This document shows, piece after piece, positions 9,401-16,209 of a DNA stretch of 17,743 nucleotides. Origin of the DNA: Hirudo medicinalis (Eukaryota > Annelida > Clitellata > Hirudinida > Hirudinidae); the NCBI GenBank assembly GCA_011800805.1, contig MPNW01000964.1:3381-21123 (forward strand), given 5' to 3'. Each line of letters begins with the position of its first letter. The stretch's first letter is position 1. The notes beneath the pieces were generated by a model. The model was given only the letters and a program-made list of their open reading frames with translations. It did not search any database and was not told where the DNA came from. The position numbers were made by a program, and so were the translations under genes.

Positions 9401-10075
9401 ATATTTATTTATTTCAACAAGCATCCATAAAATGCTTGACTTTCAAACTGATCTAAGTCAACCCTCGAGCAAATCACTAATCTTGCAACTGCAGATTGAT
9501 CACACCAAAGAACAGGAGAAGCATCATGAACTTTGGAGATGCCAGGTGGAAGGATGTCGTGCATGAGCTAGAATCTCAACTGGGGTGAGTTTCAACTCAC
9601 AATAACTGCTTTAATATTCATCGTAATATCCATCATAATATTCGTCATAACATCCATCACAATATTCATCATAATATCCATCATAATATTCATCGTAATA
9701 TCCATCATAATATTCGTCATAATATCCATCATAATATCCATCATAATATCCATCATAATATTCATCATAATATTCATCATAATATCCATCATAATATCCA
9801 TCATAATATCCATCATAATATTCATCAGAATATCCATCAGAATATCCATCAGAATATCCATCACAATATCAATCATAATATTAATCATAATATTAATCAC
9901 AATATCCATCATAATATTCATCATAATATCCATCATAACATCACAATCACAGCATCGCAATTATAACATTTATCGTCCACAAATCAGGGTTAAAAAGCCT
10001 GATCTGGAGGAGGAGGAAGAAGAAGAAGAGGATGAATATACTGGTCCCTCATCTCCCAAGTGGAGGCACACCTGA
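1532..10075 (+). CDS. NCAM / Fasciclin II / LeechCAM-type cell adhesion molecule (20 exons)
   Basis: Exons: 1532-1586, 1994-2159, 2776-2897, 3165-3302, 4043-4183, 4527-4639, 4861-5041, 5376-5518, 5813-5963, 6038-6225, 6530-6635, 6809-6964, 7045-7077, 7230-7355, 8120-8241, 8332-8605, 8677-8905, 9019-9309, 9495-9584, 9988-10075. Every junction is GT-AG and keeps frame. The product of 970 residues has a signal peptide (1-19), Ig domains at about 20-115, 115-208, 208-305, 306-403 and 404-502, FN3 domains at about 503-606 and 607-738, a membrane helix (755-771) and a tail (772-970). This is the NCAM / Fas II architecture. Family members are homophilic adhesion receptors on axons and muscle that act in fasciculation, growth and synapse stability; that role is inferred here. 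About a dozen N-X-S/T sites lie in the ectodomain. The juxtamembrane motif points to the NCAM family rather than L1/tractin. Exon 5, 11 and 16 acceptors have in-frame alternatives. The exact orthologue name cannot be settled without a search. Confidence 0.9.
1587..1993 (+). other. Intron 1
   Basis: AT-rich intron of 407 bp with no coding signal. A second acceptor-like GTTGCAG ends at 1919, but the phase-1 continuation from there does not lead into the Ig1 frame as well as the acceptor at 1992-1993 does. Confidence 0.6.
1994..2159 (+). CDS. Exon 2: first half of Ig domain 1
   Basis: Encodes residues 19-74. Strand B reads SSMVVTCEY (Cys44) and the core tryptophan is in PPIWLDNRG (Trp60). A short acidic loop, GEDDDGG, separates them. 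Acceptor ACACAG|GT, donor GGAG|GTTAGA, phase 2 out. The open frame continues into the intron to a stop at 2185-2187. Confidence 0.88.
2160..2775 (+). other. Intron 2
   Basis: A 616-bp intron inside Ig1. Its middle part (about 2310-2545) is richer in G and C than the flanks and looks like a dispersed repeat, entered separately. The rest is AT-rich with no recognisable content. Confidence 0.7.
2310..2545. repeat. Probable dispersed repeat in intron 2
   Basis: The segment contains phrases such as CTGAAGAGATGAGTCTTCAG and GTGCATTCCAGACAGCAGG, then GGCTTAGGAGAAAGCCTG. These resemble a dispersed repeat style common in metazoan genomes: a 'gatgagtcttcag...tttgaaa' block, then 'ttccagac...aggggagg' and 'gagaa..gcctg'. 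Composition changes sharply at its edges. I cannot name the family or define exact ends, and no target duplication was found. Confidence 0.42.
2776..2897 (+). CDS. Exon 3: second half of Ig domain 1
   Basis: Encodes residues 74-114 with the strand E-F signature LYITSISEDDAGEYKC (Cys100), which pairs with Cys44 across 56 residues. Acceptor CTGCAG|A, donor TTTA|GTTAGA, phase 1 out. The phase-2 entry completes an arginine codon at the junction. Confidence 0.9.
3165..3302 (+). CDS. Exon 4: first half of Ig domain 2
   Basis: Encodes residues 115-160, including GTIRCMVSG (Cys138) and VRISWRK (Trp150). Two N-glycosylation sequons sit in LNVSSNGT. Acceptor TTTCAG|AG, donor GCCG|GTAAGC, phase 1 on both sides. 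Confidence 0.92.
3303..4042 (+). other. Intron 4
   Basis: A 740-bp intron. It begins with a long TTA/TTG/TTTTTG microsatellite (entered separately) and is otherwise AT-rich. Near 3906-3919, GTCGCCATGGCAAA is one base from an RFX X-box. The open frame that runs from 3862 into exon 5 is an accident of the intron's 3' part. Confidence 0.65.
3371..3483 (+). repeat. TTA to TTG to TTTTTG compound microsatellite
   Basis: About twelve or more TTA units pass into TTG units, then into TTTTTG and TTTTTA units, forming a pyrimidine-rich compound simple repeat in the 5' part of intron 4. It generates poly-Tyr and poly-Leu shadow frames that are not genes. Confidence 0.93.
4043..4183 (+). CDS. Exon 5: second half of Ig domain 2
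   Basis: Encodes residues 161-207 with LKILNVTKDDEGWYTC (Cys187), pairing with Cys138 across 49 residues. Donor GATC|GTGAGT, phase 1. There are two tandem in-frame acceptors: TTCCAG at 4037-4042 (used here) and TACAAG ending at 4030, which would add four residues (GFFP). The long T tract lies upstream of the first one. Confidence 0.88.
4184..4526 (+). other. Intron 5
   Basis: A 343-bp intron at the Ig2/Ig3 boundary with no coding signal, repeat or recognisable element. The minus-strand frames here are shadows. Confidence 0.65.
4527..4639 (+). CDS. Exon 6: first half of Ig domain 3
   Basis: Encodes residues 208-245: HPPLILGN, then SHSVVSC (Cys231), then PLVNFSK. The position normally held by the core tryptophan is Phe243. 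Acceptor TGACAG|AT, donor CAAAG|GTTGAG, phase 0 out. The minus-strand frame over this exon is a shadow. Confidence 0.88.
4861..5041 (+). CDS. Exon 7: second half of Ig domain 3 with acidic insert
   Basis: Encodes residues 246-305. It opens LSLDDDDDGEEED, encoded by a GAT/GAG run, then continues into LTFVNISKSHEGRYRC (Cys287) and ATNILGRHSQTF. Acceptor CACCTAG|CTG after a T-rich tract, donor CTGG|GTTTGT, phase 1. The acidic run falls between strands C and E, so it should form an exposed loop. Confidence 0.88.
5042..5375 (+). other. Intron 7
   Basis: A 334-bp intron at the Ig3/Ig4 boundary. It contains a GAT/GAC simple repeat near its 5' end (separate entry) and four tandem TTAA steps near 5326-5342. 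Nothing else is evident. Confidence 0.65.
5104..5150 (+). repeat. GAT/GAC microsatellite in intron 7
   Basis: Fifteen or so tandem GAT and GAC triplets follow exon 7 by about 60 bp. The same triplet type is translated into the acidic run of exon 7, which suggests shared slippage-prone composition rather than a shared function. Confidence 0.85.
5376..5518 (+). CDS. Exon 8: first half of Ig domain 4
   Basis: Encodes residues 306-353: VPPEVILPP, then SEVTISC (Cys328), then DPMPHLTMSRK. The expected core tryptophan is Met340. Acceptor TTCCAG|TT, donor GAG|GTGATT, phase 0 out. The VPPEV opening marks the domain boundary. Confidence 0.88.
5813..5963 (+). CDS. Exon 9: second half of Ig domain 4
   Basis: Encodes residues 354-403 with GVLNLTIAMVTVEDSDIFTC (Cys385), pairing with Cys328, and SVGRSSEDVRLVVQ. 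Phe383 replaces the usual tyrosine two before the cysteine. The acceptor CACTCAG at 5806-5812 is the only nearby AG with the right phase. Donor CAAT|GTTGGT, phase 1. Confidence 0.87.
6038..6225 (+). CDS. Exon 10: first half of Ig domain 5
   Basis: Encodes residues 404-466: YSPRFEEGN, QVVQINCKVHGEP (Cys429), VNIQWYKG (Trp441) and SSGSVLQ. Joined to exon 9 it gives LVVQYSPRF, typical of the Ig4/Ig5 linker in this family. The preceding intron is only 74 bp. Donor CTTCAG|GTAATC, phase 0. Confidence 0.92.
6226..6529 (+). other. Intron 10
   Basis: A 304-bp intron inside Ig5. Its 5' half holds a possible transposon remnant (separate entry). The last 93 bp before exon 11 stay open in the coding frame from a TGCAG at 6432-6436, an alternative acceptor discussed as a finding. 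Confidence 0.6.
6275..6400. mobile_element. Possible hAT-like MITE remnant in intron 10
   Basis: GGTGGCAAGTGCCAGGGGCC and the following GGGCCCAGAATTTTTTGGG resemble the interior of short non-autonomous hAT-like elements (ggcaact-gcctagggcccc style). A GTAGGGGCCTGAAAT stretch closes the segment. Terminal repeats and a target duplication could not be defined. It may be related to the clearer copy at 14198-14326. Confidence 0.3.
6530..6635 (+). CDS. Exon 11: second half of Ig domain 5
   Basis: Encodes residues 467-501. Joined to exon 10 it reads SVLQVSLRGESGEGLHGMYTC (two pieces meet after SVLQ), with Cys483 pairing with Cys429. RATNKLGSDDFNITLEIP follows. Acceptor TACAAG|GTG is chosen because it restores a normal Ig E-F strand. 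The more pyrimidine-rich TTTTAG at 6491-6495 gives a stop, and TGCAG at 6436 would insert 31 residues. Donor CCTC|GTAAGT, phase 1. Confidence 0.8.
6809..6964 (+). CDS. Exon 12: first half of FN3 domain 1
   Basis: Encodes residues 502-553: PVPDKPDVRVLRLRPDDV, then VQVTHYSMSLVAEHGSTSNVS. VPDKP is the usual opening of an FN3 repeat after Ig domains. The usual strand-B tryptophan is not evident here; the position reads DVSIYIS. Acceptor CAACAG|CT, donor TCTG|GTAATC, phase 1 on both sides. Confidence 0.87.
7045..7077 (+). CDS. Exon 13: 33-nt symmetric microexon in FN3 domain 1
   Basis: A 33-nt exon encoding VLVQDMDQISN plus one base, flanked by a strong TTTTATTTTTCAG acceptor and a GTGAGT donor. 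It is phase 1 on both sides, so including or skipping it keeps the frame: with it, NVSVLVQDMDQISNFSAAT; without it, NVSVSAAT. It lies between the C-strand region and the later conserved part of the domain. Confidence 0.75.
7230..7355 (+). CDS. Exon 14: second half of FN3 domain 1
   Basis: Encodes residues 565-606: SAATAIIEYLIPNTSYILFV, then SSVNPVGPGDASRVEFRTYEP. The L-x-P-N-T-x-Y signature, the N-P-V-G-x-G turn and the closing F-R-T are typical of FN3 strands E-G. Acceptor TTGCAG|TT, donor CCCA|GTTTGT, phase 1. Confidence 0.9.
7445..7489. repeat. Nested inverted repeat in intron 14
   Basis: Outer arms GCAACCC (7445-7451) and GGGTTGC (7483-7489) enclose AGGG-CACT-CCCT (7458-7469), giving a potential double hairpin in a GC-rich patch. 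The function is unknown; it may be part of an old transposon. Confidence 0.4.
7804..7863. repeat. Inverted repeat with 11-bp perfect arms in intron 14
   Basis: GTGCAAGCTGG (7804-7814) and CCAGCTTGCAC (7853-7863) are exact reverse complements. Inside them GTGAA (7822-7826) pairs with TTCAC (7845-7849), leaving an 18-base loop. The structure is followed by a GC-rich patch with TATAAAT at 7894-7900. Confidence 0.6.
8120..8241 (+). CDS. Exon 15: first half of FN3 domain 2
   Basis: Encodes residues 607-647: RIPDEVVANVTSSDSNSVTL, then NWKPPYSGGSNITGYMVCHRK. The NW-x-P-P and GG-x-x-I-x-x-Y signatures define FN3 strands B-C. Acceptor GTAAAG|GA, donor AGGAAG|GTGAGA, phase 0 out. Confidence 0.93.
8332..8605 (+). 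CDS. Exon 16: second half of FN3 domain 2
   Basis: Encodes residues 648-738 and ends QLTFEVGDLEPSSFYQVKVV, then AVNNIGSSPAQPEFFVQTNR. The start is uncertain. Acceptor CATCGAAG at 8331 fits a sharp change from AT-rich intron to balanced composition, but puts an unusual proline-rich stretch of 39 residues into the C-E region. Acceptor CCAACAG at 8448 (exon from 8449) is also in frame and gives an FN3 domain of normal length. Donor CGAG|GTGACG, phase 1. Confidence 0.82.
8677..8905 (+). CDS. Exon 17: transmembrane helix and juxtamembrane motif
   Basis: Encodes residues 739-814. A short ectodomain stalk GSKGFLPFFLQTSNSS precedes the helix at about 755-771 (ILIGLVFIVIVALVVVV). The juxtamembrane DVSCYVLNDCGLLMCCCMLA continues into CGKAKK, followed by a basic stretch SPRKSKADKR. 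The four cysteines at 775, 781, 786 and 792 keep the 6-5-6 spacing of the palmitoylated NCAM cysteines; Cys787 and Cys788 are extra. Acceptor TTTTCAG|GC, donor GATTT|GTCAGT, phase 2, following a 71-bp intron. Confidence 0.93.
9019..9309 (+). CDS. Exon 18: cytoplasmic tail, acidic region
   Basis: Encodes residues 815-911: LISSMKQPPLEGVENLPDEV, VIDNSTTSEPIRMPTENHLN and DRDDDDDDEELPTPPLIAS. The PEP-like, acidic, proline- and threonine-containing make-up matches NCAM and Fas II tails in style, and no enzymatic domain is present. The phase-2 acceptor CTCCAG|G matches exon 17. Donor CCGA|GTGAGT, phase 2. Confidence 0.88.
9495..9584 (+). CDS. Exon 19: cytoplasmic tail
   Basis: Encodes residues 912-941: ELITPKNRRSIMNFGDARWK, then DVVHELESQLG. 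Acceptor CTGCAG|A, donor TGGG|GTGAGT, phase 2 on both sides; at 90 nt it could be skipped without a frameshift. NRRSIMNF may be a phosphorylation site (basic residues before Ser), which is inference. Confidence 0.87.
9585..9987 (+). other. Intron 19
   Basis: A 403-bp intron nearly filled by a 12-bp minisatellite (separate entry). The flanking splice sites, GTGAGT and AAATCAG, are intact. Confidence 0.8.
9611..9950. repeat. 12-bp tandem repeat filling intron 19
   Basis: Some 28 copies of a 12-bp unit, ATCATAATATCC or ATCATAATATTC with minor changes (CGTAAT, CAGAAT, CACAAT). Because the unit is a multiple of three and lacks stops on the minus strand, it creates a 122-codon frame of M-D/N-I-M repeats, which is a repeat artefact rather than a gene. 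Confidence 0.95.
9988..10075 (+). CDS. Exon 20: C-terminus and stop codon
   Basis: Encodes residues 942-970: VKKPDLEEEEEEEEDEYTGP, then SSPKWRHT and TGA at 10073-10075. Eight glutamates come from a GAG/GAA run. The end, RHT, does not match a canonical C-terminal PDZ ligand, unlike the transmembrane Fas II isoform, which ends in a PDZ-binding motif. Acceptor AAATCAG|GG, phase 2. Confidence 0.88.
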
Positions 10076-10313
10076 GTGTCATGCCAGAATTTGAATTTCT
10101 GATCAGTCATTCGTCATTGTATTGCATTGTTGTAGTCGTGCATTTTGCATTGTTTTGTTTGACTTGAGGTTGATTGAGTACATTGAATTTAATTTTAGAT
10201 ATTTTCATTGCTTGTTGTTTTAAAAGATTACATTTCATGGATTATTTTTATCTTTTCATTTGAAATAATGCAGTTCAGATGATAATGAACAACTTGATGT
10301 CAACAAGTATTCG

Positions 10314-10390
10314 TAATCATCATCAGCATTATCATGAGCTTACAAGCATTTATAATCATCATTACCATTACCATGAGCGTTTACAAGCAT
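10314..10390 (+). repeat. Two imperfect direct repeats (36-38 bp) in the 3' UTR region
   Basis: Copy 1 (10314-10349) and copy 2 (10353-10390) share TAATCATCAT, an ATTA/CCATGAGC-like core and TTACAAGCAT at the end. They may be an old local duplication. Confidence 0.65.
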
Positions 10391-10638
10391 ACTGACAATT
10401 GACTTTTACATGCCCCATTCGTTTGTGCACCAATGAGTTAGTGTGACATAGTGTAAGTTGATGATGATGATTTAAAAAGTTGTGATGTGGTGATTGTTAT
10501 CTCAGATTGTTATCATTGTTATCAGATTGTCTCAGGTCACTATATCTTGGCGACATCTAAGCTGAAAGCATTTGCAAATATTCCATATTGAGAGAGTAAC
10601 GCGTTCTTCGTTCTTATTTTGCTCCTGTTGAATCTTGT

Positions 10639-10676
10639 CGCTGTTGTTGTTGTTGTTGCTGTTGTTGTTGCTGTTG
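10639..10676 (+). repeat. TTG/CTG trinucleotide run
   Basis: A dozen TTG triplets interrupted by CTG, in the presumed 3' UTR. On the minus strand it reads as poly-Asn in a shadow frame. Confidence 0.85.
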
Positions 10677-11183
10677 TCTTCCTGGCATGAGTTTGTTTGC
10701 TTGTGTTTCCTTCTCAAACATTGGAGCTGAGAAACTGGTTGTTTAGCAGTAGATGTGTTTAGCACGTGATGTGATGCATGTTATACAATGACAATCAGTC
10801 GGTATTTCATAATTATGTTTTGTTTATTTTGTTTGTTTTTTCGTGATGCATTTTTCATTTTAAATGTTCAAATATATTTGTATACGTGTTAAAGTTTGTA
10901 TATCGACGCTTGTTTGTAGCACGTGCAATAATTAGGTCACCGAACATGTCGAGTCAAATGGAAGTATTCGTCTTCGCTTCTGGTCTTTTTTTTGAGGGAT
11001 GTGGATTTGTATTTCAATGTTTTGAGGATGCTGAGGTGTTTGTTTGATGTTTGTTTGGTTTTTGTTTGGTGATTGTTGCGACTTCATCCTTTGAGGAACT
11101 TTTACTCATTTTCTTCCTTCGTCAAAGTTCAGTCTTTTTTTGGATGTGAAATTTTCCAATTTTTTTATCTTTGTTCTGATTTT

Positions 11184-11231
11184 GTTGCTATGGAGATTGT
11201 AGATTTGGTTGCTATGGGGATTGTAAATTTG
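11184..11231 (+). repeat. 24-bp direct tandem repeat, two copies
   Basis: GTTGCTATGGAGATTGTAGA plus TTTG (11184-11207) is followed immediately by a copy differing at two positions (11208-11231). Confidence 0.85.
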
Positions 11232-11807
11232 TTTGCTGTTTTTCGAGTTAACATTTTTGACGAGTCCTTGACGGGTTTTTGAAATGTTGGAGGAGTAAAT
11301 TATTACATTTCAATATTATTGGCTTCTTGAAACAGATTCACATGAAACAGACTCCAAACCATTAGCAGTCATTCATGTTAATAATTGTAACAATTAATTA
11401 TGAAAATAATTGGAAGTCTTCTTAATCCACATTCAACGTTACACTCTGCAGATTTGTCGTGCAATCTTGGTTTTAAAAAGTAATTTGGTACCAATGTAGC
11501 TTGGTGATCAGATGTAAAAAGGCCGTAAACTTTTATGTTGCTGAGTCCTTTACTGTCGAAACACGAAACATCAAAATGCTTTGTGGGTCCCTGTTTAAGT
11601 TTTTCTTTCGTAATGGGTGGGGAGGGGAGTGATGGAAAAGTCATGAGGAGAGGTTGAGAGATTGAAACAAACAAACGTAGAATGGGGAGTGGTTTATTTG
11701 GCAGCAGTCGAAGTAAATTAATTACGTTTAACAAATGTGGTGAAAAAGAAATCTAAAATTGGGCCTGGAACCAACCAATAACGACTTGAAAATGATTTCC
11801 AAAGTTT

Positions 11808-11817
11808 AATAAATAAA
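11808..11817 (+). terminator. Overlapping AATAAA polyadenylation signals (candidate)
   Basis: Two overlapping AATAAA hexamers at 11808-11813 and 11812-11817 are the first canonical signals I found downstream of the stop codon. AT-rich DNA yields AATAAA by chance, so this is a weak call. Confidence 0.25.
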
Positions 11818-11820
11818 ATA

Positions 11821-14189
11821 AAAAAATTGCAGCTAACAAAAATAAGTGCAACATTTGTCGTCCCTTGTAATTCAAAAGCCAAGATTTTACCCCAATTTAA
11901 ATAAAAACAAAGTTTAAAATGAATGAAACACATCAAAATTTCAAGACGGCGTTTGCTTAGTGAAACATTTAATTCTGTTGAAGCTATTATTGAACCCCAC
12001 ACTCAATATTTCATCCACTAAGACCAGGCGGTGTTCTCTGAATCGGCAATGTCGTATTCTAACCCCCTCGTTTTATTATTCATGAAAGTGGGTTTTCTGT
12101 GACCTCTCACGCATTCCAAATTGAGGCAGCTTTTCAAAAACTACTTCCTCGATTTTCTTCGCCACAAAAAGAACAACACGAGCACAAGTTTTGCCACTAA
12201 GGGTTTGTTAAAACCTTCTTGTTACGTGTGACCCAATCTTTTTCACGACTCGATCTCTGCCAGAAGTAGTTGACCCCAAGCAGGAGTTCCCATATCCGTG
12301 GAATCCATGTCACGTTTTCTCTCGTTTAGTTAACTTTAGCAACAAGTATTCCAGTTGATAAAAAGTCGAAATATGTTTTGTTTAAATGCTTTTTCCAGGA
12401 AGTGAAATGATATGTAATGCATGAATCGCATTATAGGATACGTATTACATGACAAAAAGTCTAAAGTAATAAATTGAATTACATAAACTAATAAATTACG
12501 ATAAGAACTTTGCATTATCATATCAATCCAATTTTTCTATCATAGAAATTTTTATTCAAAGAGTTCAAGTTGTCTACGATGTTGTGACGAGAAAGAGGTA
12601 TTTGGACGCTTGATTCATTATTTTTCGCAATTGTTTAAATGCGACGAATGGTTGTTTAAATAGGATTATTAATAATATTGCATTATTTTAATAGGATTAT
12701 TTCAAGGTATTTTTGCTCGTCATTCTTGGAAAACATTTGAAACCATTTCTTTAGTTTTTATTTTGGTAAGAAATATCGGTCAGTTCCTGCTTGATCGTCT
12801 CCTCAAAAATATAAAAACAATCGTGAAAGTTGTTAGAATTTTACTGACAAATTCTAGCCTCACCGGTCATTAATAAGTTTAGACATTGCTTTGAGAGATA
12901 AAAAATAGAACATTCGTTATTCCATGAAATTATTGAACAAAATGTAGTTAGAAATACATCCATTATAAACCGTCTGACGATTCGTCAGAAAGATTATGCC
13001 CAGAGGGAAGAGTGCTATCGACAGCAAGAGAACTATTCAGAAGTTTCCATTCAGGAAAAAAGATTCTGCTTTGACGAGAATAGGTAAATAAAATATGTAA
13101 AAAAAAGAGATGTGAATTGAAGAAAATGTAAAAAAGAGTATTAAGACATAAAAAGAGTCATATATAGAATATCCGAAGTAGGAGGAAATAGACAATTTTC
13201 CCGCCGAGTTTAGTAAAAGTGTCGCGTGTCTGAGATTTTTATGCGGAGGTCAGTCGGGACCGGAGAAAGTTATTGTTGGAAAGTGGAAATATGCCTGGAA
13301 TAAGAAGTCGCTCCTCTTCTCATCCACCTCCAGGAGTAGTAAAGTAATTAGAGGAGTGGAATTTTCCAAGTACATGGAGTAAAATCATCGGAAGGTTTGA
13401 GAACGATAAATTCGTGGATTTCAGAGGGAATGTTCTCATCTGATGAAAAAATCATGCTCAGCAACCTGAATAAATCCTTCCCAATAGCGAGTGGTTTTTG
13501 AGGTGGGTTGGAACCCCAGAATGATTTGTTGGAGTGGGTTGGCAGAAAACTTTTGCGCTACGCTGATATTTTTACGACGAAACTCCATAAGTCATCCGGA
13601 AGTTGCCGTCTTCAACGAAACTTCTTTGTCGGAGTTTTTTGGGGTTTTTTTTTTTTTATATTTTTGTTGGAGCTCTTTTTCTCTCCTTCATCACTAAAGC
13701 AAGGCTTTCAATAGATTAAGCTGAGGCACGTTTTGCTTAGAATTAAAAATAGACTTTAATGACATTTTTGACATGCTATTGATGCGTTTATTTAATGCAA
13801 CATCTTTCAAAAATATTGTTTGCAGTTTCTTTAAAAACACTGTGAGAGAAAGTCGCCCAAATTTTTTAAACATACAAAAAACTGTGAAACAAAAAAATTC
13901 CTATGCTCTCAAAGATGTCATTAATAATTATGGACAGTTTTTGAATTATAAGAAAATATTTTAAAGATATAATTAAATTTGCACTCCGAGTTGAAAATGG
14001 TTTCAGTTTGATTCACTGCATCTTATTTCAATAGTTTCCACTTTTTCCTCGGTGAACCTTCAGCAGTTCTTTAAATATTAACAAATCATCATAATTCATC
14101 CGACCATAATTCATTTAATTCAAAATAATAATAATGTTATCATAATTCACCGAATCGATTTTTATGAAAAACTTGTTTGCTCATAACAT
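11821..14189. other. Intergenic region without a recognisable gene
   Basis: No frame on either strand resembles a known protein. Two less AT-rich stretches, about 12020-12310 and 13190-13400, stand out against the flanks and could be regulatory or unrecognised non-coding exons. A T-run occurs at 13640-13660. Confidence 0.5.
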
Positions 14190-14334
14190 GTTAAATTCAG
14201 CGCCGGATTTACCCAGATGGAAGCCCAAAAGCCCAGTCCTGTTGTTTCTTTGGTTGGTGGAGGACCCTAATTGGATGGAGGTCCTTGTGCGATGGTACAT
14301 CCCGATCATGCCTAAATCCGACATTGGTTAGAAT
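14190..14334. mobile_element. 129-bp hAT-like miniature transposon with flanking duplication
   Basis: The element spans 14198-14326. Its left end CAGCGCCGGATTTA and the reverse complement of its right end, CAATGTCGGATTTA, agree at 11 of 14 positions. The flanking octamers are GTTAAATT (14190-14197) and GTTAGAAT (14327-14334), 6 of 8 identical, consistent with a decayed 8-bp target duplication as made by hAT transposases. CA...TG ends, the GCGCCGGATTTA motif and GGACCCTAATTGG in the interior match non-autonomous hAT-like elements I know from invertebrate genomes. It has no coding capacity. Confidence 0.68.
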
Positions 14335-15087
14335 CTTCAAACTTTATCTGCGAATTAAATATATTTTGCTCAAATTATTTCAAATTTGATTTTAAAAGGT
14401 TGGATTAAATTCAGAGTTGAACGAGTGCACGTTCTGGAAATGACAACATCTCAAGTGTTTTGTGAAATATCTTCAAAGTTCTCTGAAAAAAGTTTAAAAT
14501 AATATAACGAATCAATTATATATCAATTAAATAAACAAATTATTAATTACTAAATATTTTTTATAATTTTAAACTTAATTGAATTAAATTAAAGTTAAAG
14601 CATACTTGATAGTGAGAAATAGGATTTTTATTAAAAAAAAATATTTATTAGTCACTTAAGTAATTTTGTGATAAATAAGAACACTTTGAAGTGATTGGTG
14701 AAACAATAAACATTGGTTAATAGATTTATCGCAGCAGAGGATTTGGTAGATGTTAGATTTTATTATCAGTCCATTTTGAGCAACATAGTCGATAATAATT
14801 ACGTAATGAAATAAATAACGTAATAAATTGAACAAAAACGCAATTCATTTGGCCCCAATTGAAAGTCCTCCAACGAGAAATCAACCATTCCAGTGAAAGT
14901 CTTCCCAGCGGAACTTTGTTTGTACAATCCACCCTCATCCACCCTCCATTGTTGCCATTGACAACAGGCGGCCAATGAACGTCGATCTTCTTAATTTATT
15001 CTTTACACACGTCCTCATAAATTATGCATGCTCTTGCATTACAATTGGTTCGTGTTCATGAATATTACGAAGTTATCGTATTTATAA
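14335..15087. other. Intergenic AT-rich region
   Basis: No gene is seen. A GC-richer stretch at about 14840-15000 ends in GTTGCCATTGACAAC (14951-14965), an inverted-repeat motif resembling an RFX X-box with one extra spacer base. Confidence 0.45.
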
Positions 15088-15130
<43 letters not shown>

Positions 15131-15146
15131 GTAATAATTATAATAA
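15088..15146. repeat. AAT microsatellite
   Basis: Some fifteen AAT triplets with a few interruptions near the 3' end (GTAATAATTATAATAA). Confidence 0.95.
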
Positions 15147-15150
15147 CCCT

Positions 15151-15199
15151 GTGATGATGATTATAATGACGACGATGACGCCGACGACGGCGATGATGA
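15151..15199. repeat. GAT/GAC degenerate trinucleotide run
   Basis: ATGATGATTATAATGACGAC followed by GATGACGCCGACGACGG and GATGATGAC: a decayed GAY repeat adjoining the AAT microsatellite. Its short translated frames are repeat artefacts. Confidence 0.75.
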
Positions 15200-15401
15200 C
15201 CTTGGGTGGTTCTTTATGTCTTAATAACAATAATCTTATAAAAACCTCCGAGCAGCACAGTTTGTCATGTTTTTCCAAGTTTCCCCTCCATTGTCCGCTC
15301 ATCCATGACGATGTCACGTCTGCTTTTTGTTGTTGAAATCGAAAACATCTTCCTACTCATCATCCTCATTAATATTTGTTTACTAGTCCTAACCATAACC
15401 A

Positions 15402-15460
15402 TGGGCATCATAGTGGTGGCCATCATAGTGGTCGCCATCATAGTGGTGGCCATCATTACC
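15402..15460. repeat. Short tandem repeat, 18-bp unit
   Basis: Three to four copies of a unit close to GGCCATCATAGTGGTGGC, with G/C changes (GTCGCC). Both strands stay open across it, which explains the apparent hydrophobic and Met-rich frames. Confidence 0.8.
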
Positions 15461-16209
15461 GTCATCGTCACTCAGGGTGTTCATTGAGGGAGATCCACGA
15501 ATTTCTGATTCAATTTGACTAATTCTCTTTATTGCCTTTCTCACCATTGTCTCTCACCAGCAGCTCCGATTACGATTTAGCATCAGGCACATTTCTGTTT
15601 TAATTGGCCAATTAATCTTTTTACTCGGTTTTCATTGTTCTTTACGAGGGTGGTTTCGTAATAACCGAGGTCCCAGGGTCGATAAATCCCCCGGTTGGCC
15701 AATAAAACGAGAGGGAGTTTGAAAATTTATCCTCTCGATGCATCTCATTGGTCTCTTGGAAATCAATGTCCACAACTAAACTTTATCACCTCGCATTCTT
15801 TCCCCAGAAAGTTTCTCCGTTTTTGTTGTTTCTTTTGTTTTGTTTTGTTTTGTTCACGGGATCTTGGTTTAATTTAAGCAACAATAAATGTCTTTAAATT
15901 GGATTTCAAGACAAAGACAAATTTTGAAGTTGATTAAAATGGCATTGATGGTTGTTTGCGTTGTTTGTGTTTGTCGAATTATTGTTTCATTTGGCGTTTA
16001 TTTGAAATTATTTATTAATTCGATTATTTCACAGGTAACCGGGGAGTGATCGTTTGAGAGGGTTGCTATTGATATATCCGAACGCAGTTATTTGACCAAG
16101 TGAAGTTAATTATCGCTAAATTAATTAAGCTAAATTATGTAGCACTTCAATTAAAGAAAACATGAATCCTTCACAAAAGATTTATACATTTTTAATTCAA
16201 GTTCTAAAA

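Larger units (their letters stand above)
10076..11820 (+). other. Probable 3' UTR and proximal downstream region
   Basis: No coding signal. It is T- and G-rich on the + strand, like a 3' UTR. Two 36-38 bp imperfect direct repeats lie at 10314-10390, a TTG/CTG run at 10639-10676, and two 24-bp direct repeats at 11184-11231. I saw no AATAAA until 11808-11817, so either the UTR is about 1.7 kb or a variant signal is used earlier. The minus-strand frame at 11378-11734 resembles no family I know. Confidence 0.45.

Noticed and set aside
9592..9960. 122-codon minus-strand open frame rich in Met, Asp and Ile
   Set aside because: It is the translation of the 12-bp minisatellite in intron 19; the unit is a multiple of three and has no stop on that strand.
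11378..12002. Two adjacent minus-strand frames of 118 and 94 codons
   Set aside because: No recognisable domain, signal or splice logic joins them, and composition is that of AT-rich non-coding DNA. I cannot exclude a lineage-specific exon, but there is no positive evidence.
13491..13714. Two overlapping + strand frames of 68 codons
   Set aside because: Both run into the same T-rich tract, giving a false hydrophobic segment, and neither has homology I recognise.
15265..15487. Met/Thr-rich minus-strand frame and Ile/Val-rich plus-strand frame
   Set aside because: Both read through the same 18-bp tandem repeat.
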